A DNA stretch of 64,000 nt, from assembly GCF_000832125.1 (NCBI RefSeq), contig NZ_JPRK01000014.1, forward strand, positions 1 through 64,000, written 5' to 3'. Positions 6,927 to 15,846 of the stretch are shown here, piece after piece. This DNA comes from Flavobacterium hibernum. GTDB taxonomy: Bacteria; Bacteroidota; Bacteroidia; Flavobacteriales; Flavobacteriaceae. The position numbers and the translations under genes were made by a program. Under the pieces are notes generated by a model. The model was not told the DNA's origin, did not search any database, and worked only from the letters and a program-made list of their open reading frames with translations. The first letter of the stretch is position 1; each line of letters opens with the position of its first letter.

Positions 6927-9797
6927 ATGTATTTAAAAATGAAAGTATCGCATTTAATTTTATCGCTTTTCCTTATGGGATTCGGGATGAAATCGTATGC
7001 CATAAATCCGGATAAATATGTAGTACATCAGGCTTCTGCCGAAAGTTTTCCTTTGGTTTCAAAAGGCAAAATAGCTTCGCTTTTAGTTAGTGAAAAGGAT
7101 TTTTATGGGGTTTTAAAAGTTGTTGGACATTTAGAAAGCGATCTTTTTAAAGTTTCAGACTTACATCCAAAAAGAATAAATAAAATTACCGATATTCAGG
7201 ATTTTGTAGTTATTATTGGTACAATTGGCAAAAATGAAATTATTGACCAATTAGTCAAAGAAGGAAAAATCGATGGAGATCAGCTTAAAGGGAAATGGGA
7301 AAAATTTACCACGCAAATTGTCGATAATCCGGTAAAAGGAATTAAAAAGGCTTTGGTCATTGCAGGTTCGGACAAACGAGGAACGATTTACGGAATTTAC
7401 GATTTATCCAATCAAATAGGAGTTTCTCCATGGTATTTTTGGGCAGATGTTCCCGTTCAAAAACAATCAGAATTACATGTATTACCCGGAATTCATTCGC
7501 TGGGAGAACCAAAAGTAAAATATCGAGGTATTTTTATTAACGACGAAGCACCAGCTTTATCGGGTTGGGCATTTGAAAAGTACGGCGGATTTAATTCGAA
7601 ATTTTACGATAAGGTTTTTGAATTGATTCTGCGAATGAAAGGCAATTATTTATGGCCGGCCATGTGGGGTAGAATGTTTTATGTCGAAGATCCGCAGAAT
7701 GCTGTTTTAGCCAATGAATATGGAATTGTAATGGGAACTTCTCATCACGAACCTTTAACAAGAGCACATGCCGAATGGGGAAAAGCAAACGGGAAGTGGG
7801 ATTTTAATACCAATTCTGAAGCTTTGATTAATTTTTGGAAAGACGGAATTAAAAGAATGGGAGATAACGAAACCATTGTTACGGTTGGAATGCGTGGCGA
7901 TGGTGATGAACCTATGACTGAAGGAACGGCAATTGATTTATTAGAAAATATCGTAAAAACGCAAAGAAACATCATTGCAGATGTTACTAAAAAACCTGCC
8001 GAAGAAACGCCTCAAATGTGGGCACTTTACAAAGAAGTTCAGGATTACTACGACAAAGGAATGACTGTTCCGGATGATATTACACTTTTATTGTGCGATG
8101 ACAATTGGGGGAATATCCGCAAATTGCCTGAACTGAATGCAAAACCACGAAAAGGCGGTTATGGTATTTATTATCATTATGATTATGTTGGCGGACCAAG
8201 AAATTATAAATGGATTAACACGAATCAAATCGAACGTGTATGGGAACAAATGGATTTGGCGTATCAATATGGAGTCGATAAAATCTGGATTGTAAATGTG
8301 GGTGATATCAAACCAATGGAATTTCCTATTGAATTTTTCTTAGATATGGCATGGAATCCTGAAAAATTCAATGCTGGTAATTTAGATCAATATTATAAAG
8401 ATTGGGCAAAGGAAAATTTTGGTGATCAAAATACAAATGATATTGCCGAAATCTTAAAATTACACACAAAATACAATGCTCGTAGAAAACCAGAATTATT
8501 AAATGAGAAAACCTATAGTATTGCCAGTTATGATGAGGCAGATAGAGTTGTTGCAGATTATAAGAAACTGGTTGAAAAAGCCAATTCGATAAACGGGAAA
8601 TTGCAGCCAGAATATAAAGATGCTTTTTATCAGCTGGTTTTATTTCCTGTTTTAGCAAGTTCAAATTTAAATGAAATGTATGTTGCAACGGCTAAAAACT
8701 ATTTGTATACAGAGCAGTGGCGACTTTCGGCAAATGATTATGGAGAGAAAGTAAAAGAGTTATTTGAAAAAGACAATCAGCTCACGAATTATTATCATAC
8801 CCAATTAGCCAATGACAAATGGAACCATATGATGTCGCAAACCCATATTGGCTATGATAATTGGCAACAGCCCGATAAAAATGTGATTCCAAATACAAGA
8901 CATCTTTTTTATAACACATTTATAAGTCAGGCCATTGTTATTGAAGGAACAAAAGAATCTTTTGATGGAGTTCTAAAAAATAAAATTGCGCTGATGGATT
9001 TGACTTCGCTAGAAAATAAGCCAACTTACATCGATTTAATAAATTCTGGAGAAAAAAAATATGCGTTTAAAATTACTTGCGATTATAATTGGATTCAATT
9101 TTCTACTACTGAAGGCATAGTTCAAACAGAACAAAGAGTTCTAGTAAATATTGATTGGAAAAAAGCCCCTAAGGGAATCAGTAATAGGGAATTTACTGTT
9201 GTAGCCAATAATCAAAAGTTTACTTTTCTACTGAAAACGAATAACATTAATCCAAGTAAAGTTCATGGTTTTATAGAAAGTAACGGATACATTTCGATAG
9301 AAGCACAAAACTACTCAAAAGCAATAAACTTAGATCCTGTAAAATGGACAATAATTCCGAATCTGGGAAAAACGAAATCGGGTGTTACTTTAAAACCTTC
9401 AAATATAAAACCGATTGAGATTTCAGAAAAATCTCCAAGATTAGAATATGATGTTCATTTTTTCAGCAAAGGAAATGTAAAAGTACACGCTTATTTTTCG
9501 CCTACACTCAATTTTACTATCCGCGACGGATTGAAATACGGAATTGCTTTTGATGATGAAAAACCTCAAATTATCAATTTTAATCAAGATAATTCTGAGA
9601 AAAAATGGGCAGAATCTGTTGCAGATAATATCAAAATAATAACCTCATCGCATACCATCGAAAAACCTGGAAATCACGTTTTAAAGTTTTATGGAATTGA
9701 CCCAGCTTTAGTTCTTCAGAAAATTGTAATTGAAACGGAATCAGGACAAATACTACAATCGTATTTAGGACCGCCAGAGAGTTTTAGAAAAAAGTAA
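6927..9797 (+). CDS. GH115 alpha-glucuronidase, secreted
   Basis: This 956-aa enzyme belongs to family GH115, which removes (4-O-methyl)glucuronic acid from internal as well as terminal xylose units of xylan and so complements GH67. There is a signal peptide (to about residue 25, ending KSYA). The family core includes KYRGIFINDEAPALSGW, MKGNYLWPAMWG, NEYGIVMGTSHHEPL and VTVGMRGDGDEP. The C-terminal third (from about residue 660) is beta-rich and ends with a GH115 C-terminal-like segment (LQSYLGPP). Starts at 6927 and 6939 are both possible. It lies 145 bp after uxuA across repeat DNA, in the same direction, so it may be co-transcribed or have its own promoter. Confidence 0.95.
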   Translation: MYLKMKVSHLILSLFLMGFGMKSYAINPDKYVVHQASAESFPLVSKGKIASLLVSEKDFYGVLKVVGHLESDLFKVSDLHPKRINKITDIQDFVVIIGTIGKNEIIDQLVKEGKIDGDQLKGKWEKFTTQIVDNPVKGIKKALVIAGSDKRGTIYGIYDLSNQIGVSPWYFWADVPVQKQSELHVLPGIHSLGEPKVKYRGIFINDEAPALSGWAFEKYGGFNSKFYDKVFELILRMKGNYLWPAMWGRMFYVEDPQNAVLANEYGIVMGTSHHEPLTRAHAEWGKANGKWDFNTNSEALINFWKDGIKRMGDNETIVTVGMRGDGDEPMTEGTAIDLLENIVKTQRNIIADVTKKPAEETPQMWALYKEVQDYYDKGMTVPDDITLLLCDDNWGNIRKLPELNAKPRKGGYGIYYHYDYVGGPRNYKWINTNQIERVWEQMDLAYQYGVDKIWIVNVGDIKPMEFPIEFFLDMAWNPEKFNAGNLDQYYKDWAKENFGDQNTNDIAEILKLHTKYNARRKPELLNEKTYSIASYDEADRVVADYKKLVEKANSINGKLQPEYKDAFYQLVLFPVLASSNLNEMYVATAKNYLYTEQWRLSANDYGEKVKELFEKDNQLTNYYHTQLANDKWNHMMSQTHIGYDNWQQPDKNVIPNTRHLFYNTFISQAIVIEGTKESFDGVLKNKIALMDLTSLENKPTYIDLINSGEKKYAFKITCDYNWIQFSTTEGIVQTEQRVLVNIDWKKAPKGISNREFTVVANNQKFTFLLKTNNINPSKVHGFIESNGYISIEAQNYSKAINLDPVKWTIIPNLGKTKSGVTLKPSNIKPIEISEKSPRLEYDVHFFSKGNVKVHAYFSPTLNFTIRDGLKYGIAFDDEKPQIINFNQDNSEKKWAESVADNIKIITSSHTIEKPGNHVLKFYGIDPALVLQKIVIETESGQILQSYLGPPESFRKK

Positions 9798-9826
9798 TTA
9801 TCTAGACATTGTTTGTCGTCGATTAA

Positions 9827-9855
9827 ACCTGACAGGTTTTTAAAACCTGTCAGGT
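9827..9855. repeat. Palindromic repeat between GH115 and GH10 genes
   Basis: A near-perfect inverted repeat with arms ACCTGACAGGTTTT and AAAACCTGTCAGGT. It is the best-formed member of the family also seen at 6855, 19700, 31695 and 31911. It could act as an mRNA-stabilising or terminating hairpin. Confidence 0.85.
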
Positions 9856-9913
9856 CTCCGATGAAAATATTATTTGTTTTAAAAATAACGATTAACTATT
9901 AAACCAAAAATAT

Positions 9914-11029
9914 ATGAAATTTATTAACCATTGTTTGCCACTATTATCGTTGATGATTTTAGGCAGTTGTAATGTAAAGAAAACTGAATTGTCATCGTCT
10001 TTAAAAAATAGTTACAAGAACGATTTCTATATTGGAACCGCTTTAAGTGCTGATCAGATTGAAGAAAAAGACGCTAAAGTTGATTCGCTAATTTGCCGAC
10101 AATTTAATGCAATTACAGCCGAAAATATCATGAAGTCGATGTTTGTGCATCCACAAAAAGATAAATATGATTTTGCCTTGACAGATAAATTTGTGGCATT
10201 TGGCGAAAAAAATAAAATGTTCATTCACGGACATACTTTAATTTGGCACAGTCAACTGGCGCCTTGGATGGAGAAAATTAAAGACAGTACCGAAATGAAA
10301 GCTTTTATGAATGATCATATCACAACAATTGTCTCTAAGTACAAAGGCAGAATCAATTCGTGGGATGTAGTAAATGAAGCTCTAAACGATGATGGAACTT
10401 TAAGGAAATCAGTTTTTCTAAATACGCTTGGCGAAAGTTATCTTGCCGATGCTTTTAAACTAGCAGCAAAAGCCGATCCAAAAGTCGATTTGTATTATAA
10501 CGATTATAACCTTGAAGATCCTGCAAAAAGAGAAGGTGCTATTAATTTGATAAAAAAAATAAAAGCTGCCGGAGGAAAAGTGGATGGAATAGGAAGTCAG
10601 GGACATTGGAATTTAAATAGTCCGTCACTAGAAGAAATTGAAAAAAGCATTTTAGCCTATTCAGCATTAGGAGTTAAAGTTGCTTTTACCGAATTAGATA
10701 TTACAGTTTTGCCAAATCCGTGGGATTTAAAAGGAGCAGATGTAAATCAGAAATTTGAAGGAAATCCTAAAATGAATCCATATCCAGAGACACTTCCAGA
10801 TTCTATTCAGAATAAATTAGCACAACGTTATGCTGATATTTTTAAATTATTCCTGAAGCACAAAGACAAAATAAGTAGAGTAACTTTCTGGGGAGTTCAT
10901 GACGGACAATCGTGGTTGAACGATTGGCCCATAAAAGGAAGAACAAATTATCCTTTACTGTTTGATACAAAGTTACAGCCTAAAAAAGCATACAACAGCG
11001 TTATGCAATTAAAAGAAGTAAAAGAATAA
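9914..11029 (+). CDS. GH10 endo-beta-1,4-xylanase lipoprotein
   Basis: This 371-aa protein cuts the beta-1,4-xylan backbone. A signal peptide with lipobox ILGSC predicts membrane anchoring. GH10 signatures are plain: TAENIMKSMFV, HGHTLIWHSQ, WDVVNEAL with acid/base Glu155, and FTELDITV with nucleophile Glu260; WGVHDGQSWLND closes the barrel. It is a single-domain enzyme of usual family length, unlike the CBM-interrupted GH10 at 27715. It is the last gene of the GH67-led unit, so it likely works on short, deacetylated or deglucuronidated xylan, perhaps in the periplasm. Surface or inner-face location is not decided by the sequence. Confidence 0.96.
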   Translation: MKFINHCLPLLSLMILGSCNVKKTELSSSLKNSYKNDFYIGTALSADQIEEKDAKVDSLICRQFNAITAENIMKSMFVHPQKDKYDFALTDKFVAFGEKNKMFIHGHTLIWHSQLAPWMEKIKDSTEMKAFMNDHITTIVSKYKGRINSWDVVNEALNDDGTLRKSVFLNTLGESYLADAFKLAAKADPKVDLYYNDYNLEDPAKREGAINLIKKIKAAGGKVDGIGSQGHWNLNSPSLEEIEKSILAYSALGVKVAFTELDITVLPNPWDLKGADVNQKFEGNPKMNPYPETLPDSIQNKLAQRYADIFKLFLKHKDKISRVTFWGVHDGQSWLNDWPIKGRTNYPLLFDTKLQPKKAYNSVMQLKEVKE

Positions 11030-11070
11030 TTTTTAAGGCTAAAAATGATCCCTTTTTGAAGATTGTTTTA

Positions 11071-11080
11071 CAATCGGTTG
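11071..11080 (-). promoter_or_regulatory. Auxiliary LacI-type operator before transporter operon
   Basis: CAATCGGTTG, the reverse complement of the operator word found at 2556, 11149, 20988 and 21339. It lies 78 bp upstream of the site at 11149, which suits paired binding or looping by a dimer or tetramer. Confidence 0.65.
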
Positions 11081-11148
11081 TTTTTTGAGTAATAATTGTA
11101 ATAAAGTAAACTAAATTTGCATAATATGTTTTTTTAGCTAAATTTACA

Positions 11149-11185
11149 CAACCGATTGTTTAAAATATAAGTAAGTATAATTTTG
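11149..11185 (+). promoter_or_regulatory. Promoter with overlapping LacI-type operator for the transporter-GH43 operon
   Basis: The operator CAACCGATTG (11149-11158) ends in TTG (11156-11158). After exactly 19 bases comes TAATTTTG (11178-11185), which fits the Bacteroidota -7 consensus TAnnTTTG perfectly. The operator therefore covers the -33 element, so a bound LacI protein would block transcription. The same layout occurs before susC. Confidence 0.75.
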
Positions 11186-11245
11186 TCATTTCGAGAAACC
11201 AGAAATCTTCATTTGTTGCTCAGGTCTCGTTCTTCAAAATAACAA
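11182..11245. repeat. Degenerate copy of the TGTCATTTCGA intergenic repeat
   Basis: TTTGTCATTTCGAGAAAC and AGAAATCTTC resemble the arms of the long inverted repeat at 20065-20168 and the copy at 15602. It lies in the leader of the transporter mRNA, about 100 bp before its start. Confidence 0.55.
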
Positions 11246-11310
11246 AACAGGAGTAATTTATTTAATTTTAACATTCTGTACTAACTAACCAAAATAACCA
11301 CTAACCCATA

Positions 11311-12744
11311 ATGAATCACATTTCTCAAAAATTATCAATTAAAGAAAAAATAGGATACAGTTTAGGCGACTTAGCAGCAAATTTAGTTTTTCAGACTCTG
11401 ATGACTTATTTGGCTTATTTTTATACAGATATCTACGGATTATCGCCTACAGATTCATCTATCATTATGTTGGTTGTAGGGCTAATTGCAGCCTTTATAT
11501 TTAACCCAATCATTGGAGTTTTGGCAGATAGAACCAATACAAAATGGGGAAAGTTTCGACCTTGGATTTTAATTACGGCAATACCATTAGGAGTTGTTGC
11601 TTTATTGGCTTTCTCAACACCAGATTTTTCGTATCACGGAAAAGTAATTTACGCCGTAGTAACCTATACTTTATTACTGTTGTTTTATGCCAGTAACAAT
11701 TTACCATATTCGGCATTGAGTGGTGTAATTACAGGCGATATGCGAGAAAGAAACAGTCTGTCATCGTATCGTTTTGTAGCCGTAATGTTTGCGCAATTCT
11801 TTGTTCAGGTATTTATGCTTGGTATTATTAAAAGTGCCGGAAACGGAGACAAAGCTATTGGAATCGAAAAGGTAATGACCGCTTTGGCAATTATAGGAAC
11901 CGTTATGTTGTTAATTACTTTTTTGACCACAAAAGAGCGTATCATTCCAAAACCGGAACAAAAGTCAAGTATTAAAGAAGATCTAAACGATTTAATGAAA
12001 AATAAACCGTGGATAATCATGTTGACTTTAACAACCTTGGTTTTTATAACCCTGTCAATGAAAGGTGGAGCTTATGTATATTATTTTGAAAATTATGTCA
12101 ATAAAGAACAATTAGCCATTTTTATTCAGCCCATTCTGGATGTGTTGTCAAATTTGGGATTGAATCATTTTGGTAATGATCCCATTTCGGCAGGATTTGG
12201 ATTGTTTAATGCCGGCGGAATCATCTTTATGATTGTTGGAATTACATTGTCTAAAAGCCTTGCAGATAAGTGTGGAAAAAGAAACGTTTTCGGATTGTTT
12301 TTATTCATTTCAACATTATTTATTATAGCGTTTTATTTCTTTCCGCCAACCTCAATAAGCTTGATCTTTTGCTCTCAAATCTTTCATGGATTTTTCTACG
12401 GAATCACAATCCCAATTCTGTGGGCAATGATTGCTGATGTTGCCGATTATTCAGAATGGTTAAACAACCGTCGTGCTACAGCCATAATATTTTCGGCCAT
12501 GATGGTAGGATTAAAAGCAGGTTTAAGCATTGGTGGGTCATTAAATGCTTTGTTTTTAGGATACTTTCATTACGTCCCAAACTCATTAACACAAACAGAT
12601 ACCGCCGTAAACGGAATAAAATTATTGGTCAGCATTTTTCCTGCTATTCCATTTTTAATTGGTGTTGTTCTATTGTTCTTCTATAAAATCAATAAAAATA
12701 TGGAAGTACAAATAGAATCCGATTTAAAAGAAAGAAGAAATTAA
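11311..12744 (+). CDS. GPH-family sugar:cation symporter (xyloside transporter)
   Basis: This 477-aa inner-membrane protein belongs to the glycoside-pentoside-hexuronide:cation symporters (MFS). It has about twelve hydrophobic segments and the family motif DRTNTKWGKFRPW after the second one; WAMIADVADYSEW lies in the second half, also typical. It probably imports xylose or xylo-oligosaccharides from periplasm to cytoplasm. It is followed 27 bp later by a cytoplasmic-type GH43, which fits import of oligomers followed by intracellular cleavage. Its promoter carries a LacI-type operator. The sequence does not fix the exact substrate or the coupling ion. Confidence 0.93.
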   Translation: MNHISQKLSIKEKIGYSLGDLAANLVFQTLMTYLAYFYTDIYGLSPTDSSIIMLVVGLIAAFIFNPIIGVLADRTNTKWGKFRPWILITAIPLGVVALLAFSTPDFSYHGKVIYAVVTYTLLLLFYASNNLPYSALSGVITGDMRERNSLSSYRFVAVMFAQFFVQVFMLGIIKSAGNGDKAIGIEKVMTALAIIGTVMLLITFLTTKERIIPKPEQKSSIKEDLNDLMKNKPWIIMLTLTTLVFITLSMKGGAYVYYFENYVNKEQLAIFIQPILDVLSNLGLNHFGNDPISAGFGLFNAGGIIFMIVGITLSKSLADKCGKRNVFGLFLFISTLFIIAFYFFPPTSISLIFCSQIFHGFFYGITIPILWAMIADVADYSEWLNNRRATAIIFSAMMVGLKAGLSIGGSLNALFLGYFHYVPNSLTQTDTAVNGIKLLVSIFPAIPFLIGVVLLFFYKINKNMEVQIESDLKERRN

Positions 12745-12771
12745 TTATTATTTAAAAAACAAGATATCACT

Positions 12772-13806
12772 ATGCCTGAAGATAGTATTGAACAAATTAA
12801 TTTTGAACAAATTAATAAATTAGCCATTTCCAAACCCCTAGTATCACACATGTATACAGCTGATCCATCGGCACATGTGTTCAACGGTAAAATTTATATT
12901 TATCCTTCGCATGATATCGATGCCGGAATTCCATTTAACGACAATGGAGATCATTTTGGTATGGAAGATTATCATGTGTTTTCGATGGAAAATATTCAAT
13001 CTGAAGTTGTAGATAATGGTGTTGCCTTACATGTAAATGAAGTAGCATGGGCCGAAAAACAAATGTGGGCGCCGGATGCAGCACATAAAAACGGAAAGTA
13101 CTATTTGTATTTTCCTGCCAAACGAGCCAACGGAATTTTCCAGATTGGAGTTGCCATCAGCGATTCGCCAGTTGGACCTTTTAAACCTGAACCAGATGCT
13201 ATTAAAGGAAGTTATAGTATTGATCCAGCAGTTTTTGAAGACGAAGATGGGAAACATTATATTTATTTTGGCGGAATTTGGGGCGGACAACTTCAAAAAT
13301 ACCGCAGTAATAAATACGATGTAGATAATGAAGAACCAGTTGGTAAAGAATCTGCATTAGGACCTATCGTAGCTTTGCTAAGAGAGGATATGTTAGAATT
13401 TGCAGAAGAACCAAAAGAAATTAAAATACTGGATGAAAACGGCAAAATCTTATTGGCAGGAGATAACGACCGACGTTTTTTTGAAGCTTCGTGGGTGCAT
13501 AAATACAACGATAAATACTATTTCTCTTATTCTACAGGAGATACCCATTTTATTTGTTATGCGATAGGCGATAATCCGTATGGGCCATTTACATATCAGG
13601 GGCGAATTTTAAACCCTGTCGTAGGCTGGACTTCACATCATTCAATTTGTAAAGTCGATGATGATTGGTATTTATTTTACCACGACTCAAGTTTGTCAAA
13701 AGGAGTAACGCATTTAAGAAGTATGAAAGTAACCAAAATCGATTATCTCGAAGATGGAACAATAGTTACAATAGACCCTTATGGAATAAGAAGATTGTTG
13801 GATTAA
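12772..13806 (+). CDS. GH43 beta-xylosidase/arabinofuranosidase, cytoplasmic
   Basis: This 344-aa five-bladed beta-propeller enzyme of family GH43 looks like the small-subfamily type. There is no signal peptide, so it acts in the cytoplasm. Candidate catalytic residues are Asp in YTADPSAHVF (base), Asp in YSIDPAVFEDEDG (pKa modulator) and Glu in RFFEASWVHKY (acid). It likely releases xylose or arabinose from oligosaccharides imported by the symporter just upstream. Only 24 bp separate it from the next GH43. Xylosidase and arabinofuranosidase activity cannot be told apart from motifs alone. Confidence 0.92.
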   Translation: MPEDSIEQINFEQINKLAISKPLVSHMYTADPSAHVFNGKIYIYPSHDIDAGIPFNDNGDHFGMEDYHVFSMENIQSEVVDNGVALHVNEVAWAEKQMWAPDAAHKNGKYYLYFPAKRANGIFQIGVAISDSPVGPFKPEPDAIKGSYSIDPAVFEDEDGKHYIYFGGIWGGQLQKYRSNKYDVDNEEPVGKESALGPIVALLREDMLEFAEEPKEIKILDENGKILLAGDNDRRFFEASWVHKYNDKYYFSYSTGDTHFICYAIGDNPYGPFTYQGRILNPVVGWTSHHSICKVDDDWYLFYHDSSLSKGVTHLRSMKVTKIDYLEDGTIVTIDPYGIRRLLD

Positions 13807-13830
13807 GATTTTGTTTATCAGTAAAAAGAT

Positions 13831-15570
13831 ATGTTTAAAATAGAAAAAATAGATTTTAAAATTGTTACTGTAATCATTTTGATGATTGCCACTTCTTCGT
13901 GTAAAAAAATTTCTCAAAAATCACAATCGGTTGTGTGTTCTGATTGTGCTGCTTTTGACTGGTTTAATTACAAAGGAAATGACGATGCTTATGCCAATAT
14001 ATCCAAATCTGATAAAGAATATCTAAATCCAATTTTGGCTGGATTTTATCCCGATCCAACCATTTGCAGAGTGGGAGATAAGTTCTATTTGGTAAATTCT
14101 TCATTTTGTTATTTTCCAGGGTTGCCCATTTTCGAAAGTACAGATTTAGTCAACTGGAAACAAATTGCAAATATTATCGACCGTCCGGAACAAGCTAATT
14201 TTGGTAACTCAAGATTGTCTGGCGGAATGTACGCGCCAACACTTCGCTATCATAATGGAACTTTTTATGTGATTTGTACCAATGTAAGCGGAGTAGGAAA
14301 TTTTATCGTAACTGCAAAAAATCCTGCAGGCCCTTGGTCAAACCCAATTGTGATTCCTGGTGTTGACGGAATTGATCCCGACATTTTTTTTGATGACGAT
14401 GGTAAAGTTTATATCACGCACAATGGATCGCCGCCAAATAATATTTCGCTTCATGACGGACACAGAGCTATTTATATGTTCGAATATGATTTGAAAAATC
14501 AAAAAATTACAAGTCAACCCAAATTAGTCATAAACGGAGGAACGGACATGGCTAAGAAACCAGTTTGGATTGAAGGTCCGCATGTGATAAAAAAATCAGG
14601 ATATTATTATATGATTTGTGCACAAGGTGGAACGGGTTTCAATCATTCTGAAGTTGTTTTTAGAAGCAAAAACATATATGGGCCTTATGAAAGTTATGGA
14701 GAAAATCCAATTATGACACAATCACATTTAGACCCGAATCGTAAAAATGAAGTTTCAACAACCGGACATGCCGATTTTGTAGAATTACCTAACGGAGATT
14801 GGTGGGCAGTATTTCTTGGTTGCAGACCTTACGGAATGGATTTGTACAATACAGGAAGAGAAACGTTTATGATGCCAGTTGAATGGAAAAATGATTGGCC
14901 AACAATTGTAGACGGAAACAAAGCCATTCCGATGATGAATAAAAGACCCAATTTGCCCCTTTCAAAAGAAAAAACAGAACCAATGAGTGGGAATTTTGTT
15001 TCTCATGATGATTTTGAAAATAACAAGTTAGACTTAAAGTGGAATTTTATTCGAACGCCTTCTGAAAGATGGTACGATTTAATGAACGGAAAACTAGTTA
15101 TGAAACCGCGTCAGGAATCAATTCATACCGAAACTAATTTTTCATTTATAGGAAGAAGACAACAACATTTAAAATTCGAAGCGTCAACAAAATTAGAATA
15201 TAAAGCCAAAGATGCTTTAGGAACAGCAGGTTTAGTCGCATTTCAAAACGAAAAACATTACCTGTTACTTGGGAAAAGGTTAAATGCCAATGGAAAGCAA
15301 GAAGTTTATTTAGAAAAAACAGCCGCTAAAAGTAACGATGGAAAACCTGAGATTATAGCCAAAAAAGAAATTGCTGAAAATGAAAAAGTATTGTTTTTGA
15401 AAATTGAAGGCAAAGCAAGATTTTACGACTTCTATTATAAAACAACCGAAAAAGGAGCATGGATTTTACTCGCAAAAGATATTGATGGAGCGCTATTAAG
15501 TACAAAAGAAGCAGGAGGGTTTGTAGGGACATACTTGGCGATGTATACTTCGAGTAAACATTTCGATTAA
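13831..15570 (+). CDS. GH43 beta-xylosidase lipoprotein with C-terminal beta-sandwich
   Basis: This 579-aa protein starts with a lipoprotein signal (lipobox ATSSC near residue 24). The GH43 propeller begins around residue 65 with AGFYPDPTICRVGDKFYLV and FPGLPIFESTDLVNW; DGIDPDIFFDDDG and WIEGPHVIK hold the other acidic catalytic residues. The C-terminal 180 residues (from HDDFENNKLDLKWNF) are a concanavalin-like sandwich common in xylan-specific GH43 enzymes. It likely removes xylose or arabinose from xylo-oligosaccharides in the periplasm or at the membrane. It is the last gene of the transporter unit. A LacI-operator-like word (CAATCGGTTG, 13924-13933) lies inside its coding sequence. Confidence 0.94.
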   Translation: MFKIEKIDFKIVTVIILMIATSSCKKISQKSQSVVCSDCAAFDWFNYKGNDDAYANISKSDKEYLNPILAGFYPDPTICRVGDKFYLVNSSFCYFPGLPIFESTDLVNWKQIANIIDRPEQANFGNSRLSGGMYAPTLRYHNGTFYVICTNVSGVGNFIVTAKNPAGPWSNPIVIPGVDGIDPDIFFDDDGKVYITHNGSPPNNISLHDGHRAIYMFEYDLKNQKITSQPKLVINGGTDMAKKPVWIEGPHVIKKSGYYYMICAQGGTGFNHSEVVFRSKNIYGPYESYGENPIMTQSHLDPNRKNEVSTTGHADFVELPNGDWWAVFLGCRPYGMDLYNTGRETFMMPVEWKNDWPTIVDGNKAIPMMNKRPNLPLSKEKTEPMSGNFVSHDDFENNKLDLKWNFIRTPSERWYDLMNGKLVMKPRQESIHTETNFSFIGRRQQHLKFEASTKLEYKAKDALGTAGLVAFQNEKHYLLLGKRLNANGKQEVYLEKTAAKSNDGKPEIIAKKEIAENEKVLFLKIEGKARFYDFYYKTTEKGAWILLAKDIDGALLSTKEAGGFVGTYLAMYTSSKHFD

Positions 15571-15601
15571 TAATCCATAAAGTTTTTGTCGAGTTAATTG
15601 T

Positions 15602-15630
15602 GGAGATTTCTTGTTCCTCGAAATGACAAG
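15602..15630. repeat. Copy of the TGTCATTTCGA intergenic repeat, reverse orientation
   Basis: GGAGATTTCTTGTTCCTCG and AAATGACAAG resemble the right arm of the inverted repeat at 20143-20168, with a few changes. Confidence 0.6.
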
Positions 15631-15649
15631 ATTGTGTCTTATGAAACCG

Positions 15650-15750
15650 TTTTGCGTGAGGGATAGCAGTGGAAAGCCCACAGCCTGACGAAGGAAGTGC
15701 GAGGACTTGAAACGATCCCGAAGCTTCGGGACGACCCAGAGGGACACGCC
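15650..15750. repeat. Dispersed-looking GC-richer intergenic element
   Basis: This segment is clearly richer in G+C than its surroundings. It contains GGGATAGCAGTGGAAAGCC, GACGAAGGAAGTGCGAGG and a perfect 16-bp palindrome TCCCGAAGCTTCGGGA (15716-15731), and ends near GGGACACGCCC. I recall similar elements between genes in other Flavobacteriaceae, but cannot confirm that here. It follows the GH43 gene and may be a repeated extragenic element or a structured RNA. Confidence 0.6.
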
Positions 15751-15794
15751 CAAATTAAAAAGTTAACAATTTTTGCATAAAAACTATTTTTTTA

Positions 15795-15811
15795 TAACTA
15801 ACAATTAGTTA
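15795..15811. promoter_or_regulatory. Inverted repeat, candidate GntR autoregulatory site
   Basis: TAACTAA-CAA-TTAGTTA has perfect 7-bp arms and lies 36 bp before the GntR start codon. GntR proteins often bind such palindromes near their own gene. The direct repeat AACAGAACGG / AACAGAACGG just after it (15826-15846) is a second candidate. Confidence 0.5.
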
Positions 15812-15846
15812 CTTTAGCTTACCATAACAGAACGGAACAGAACGGT

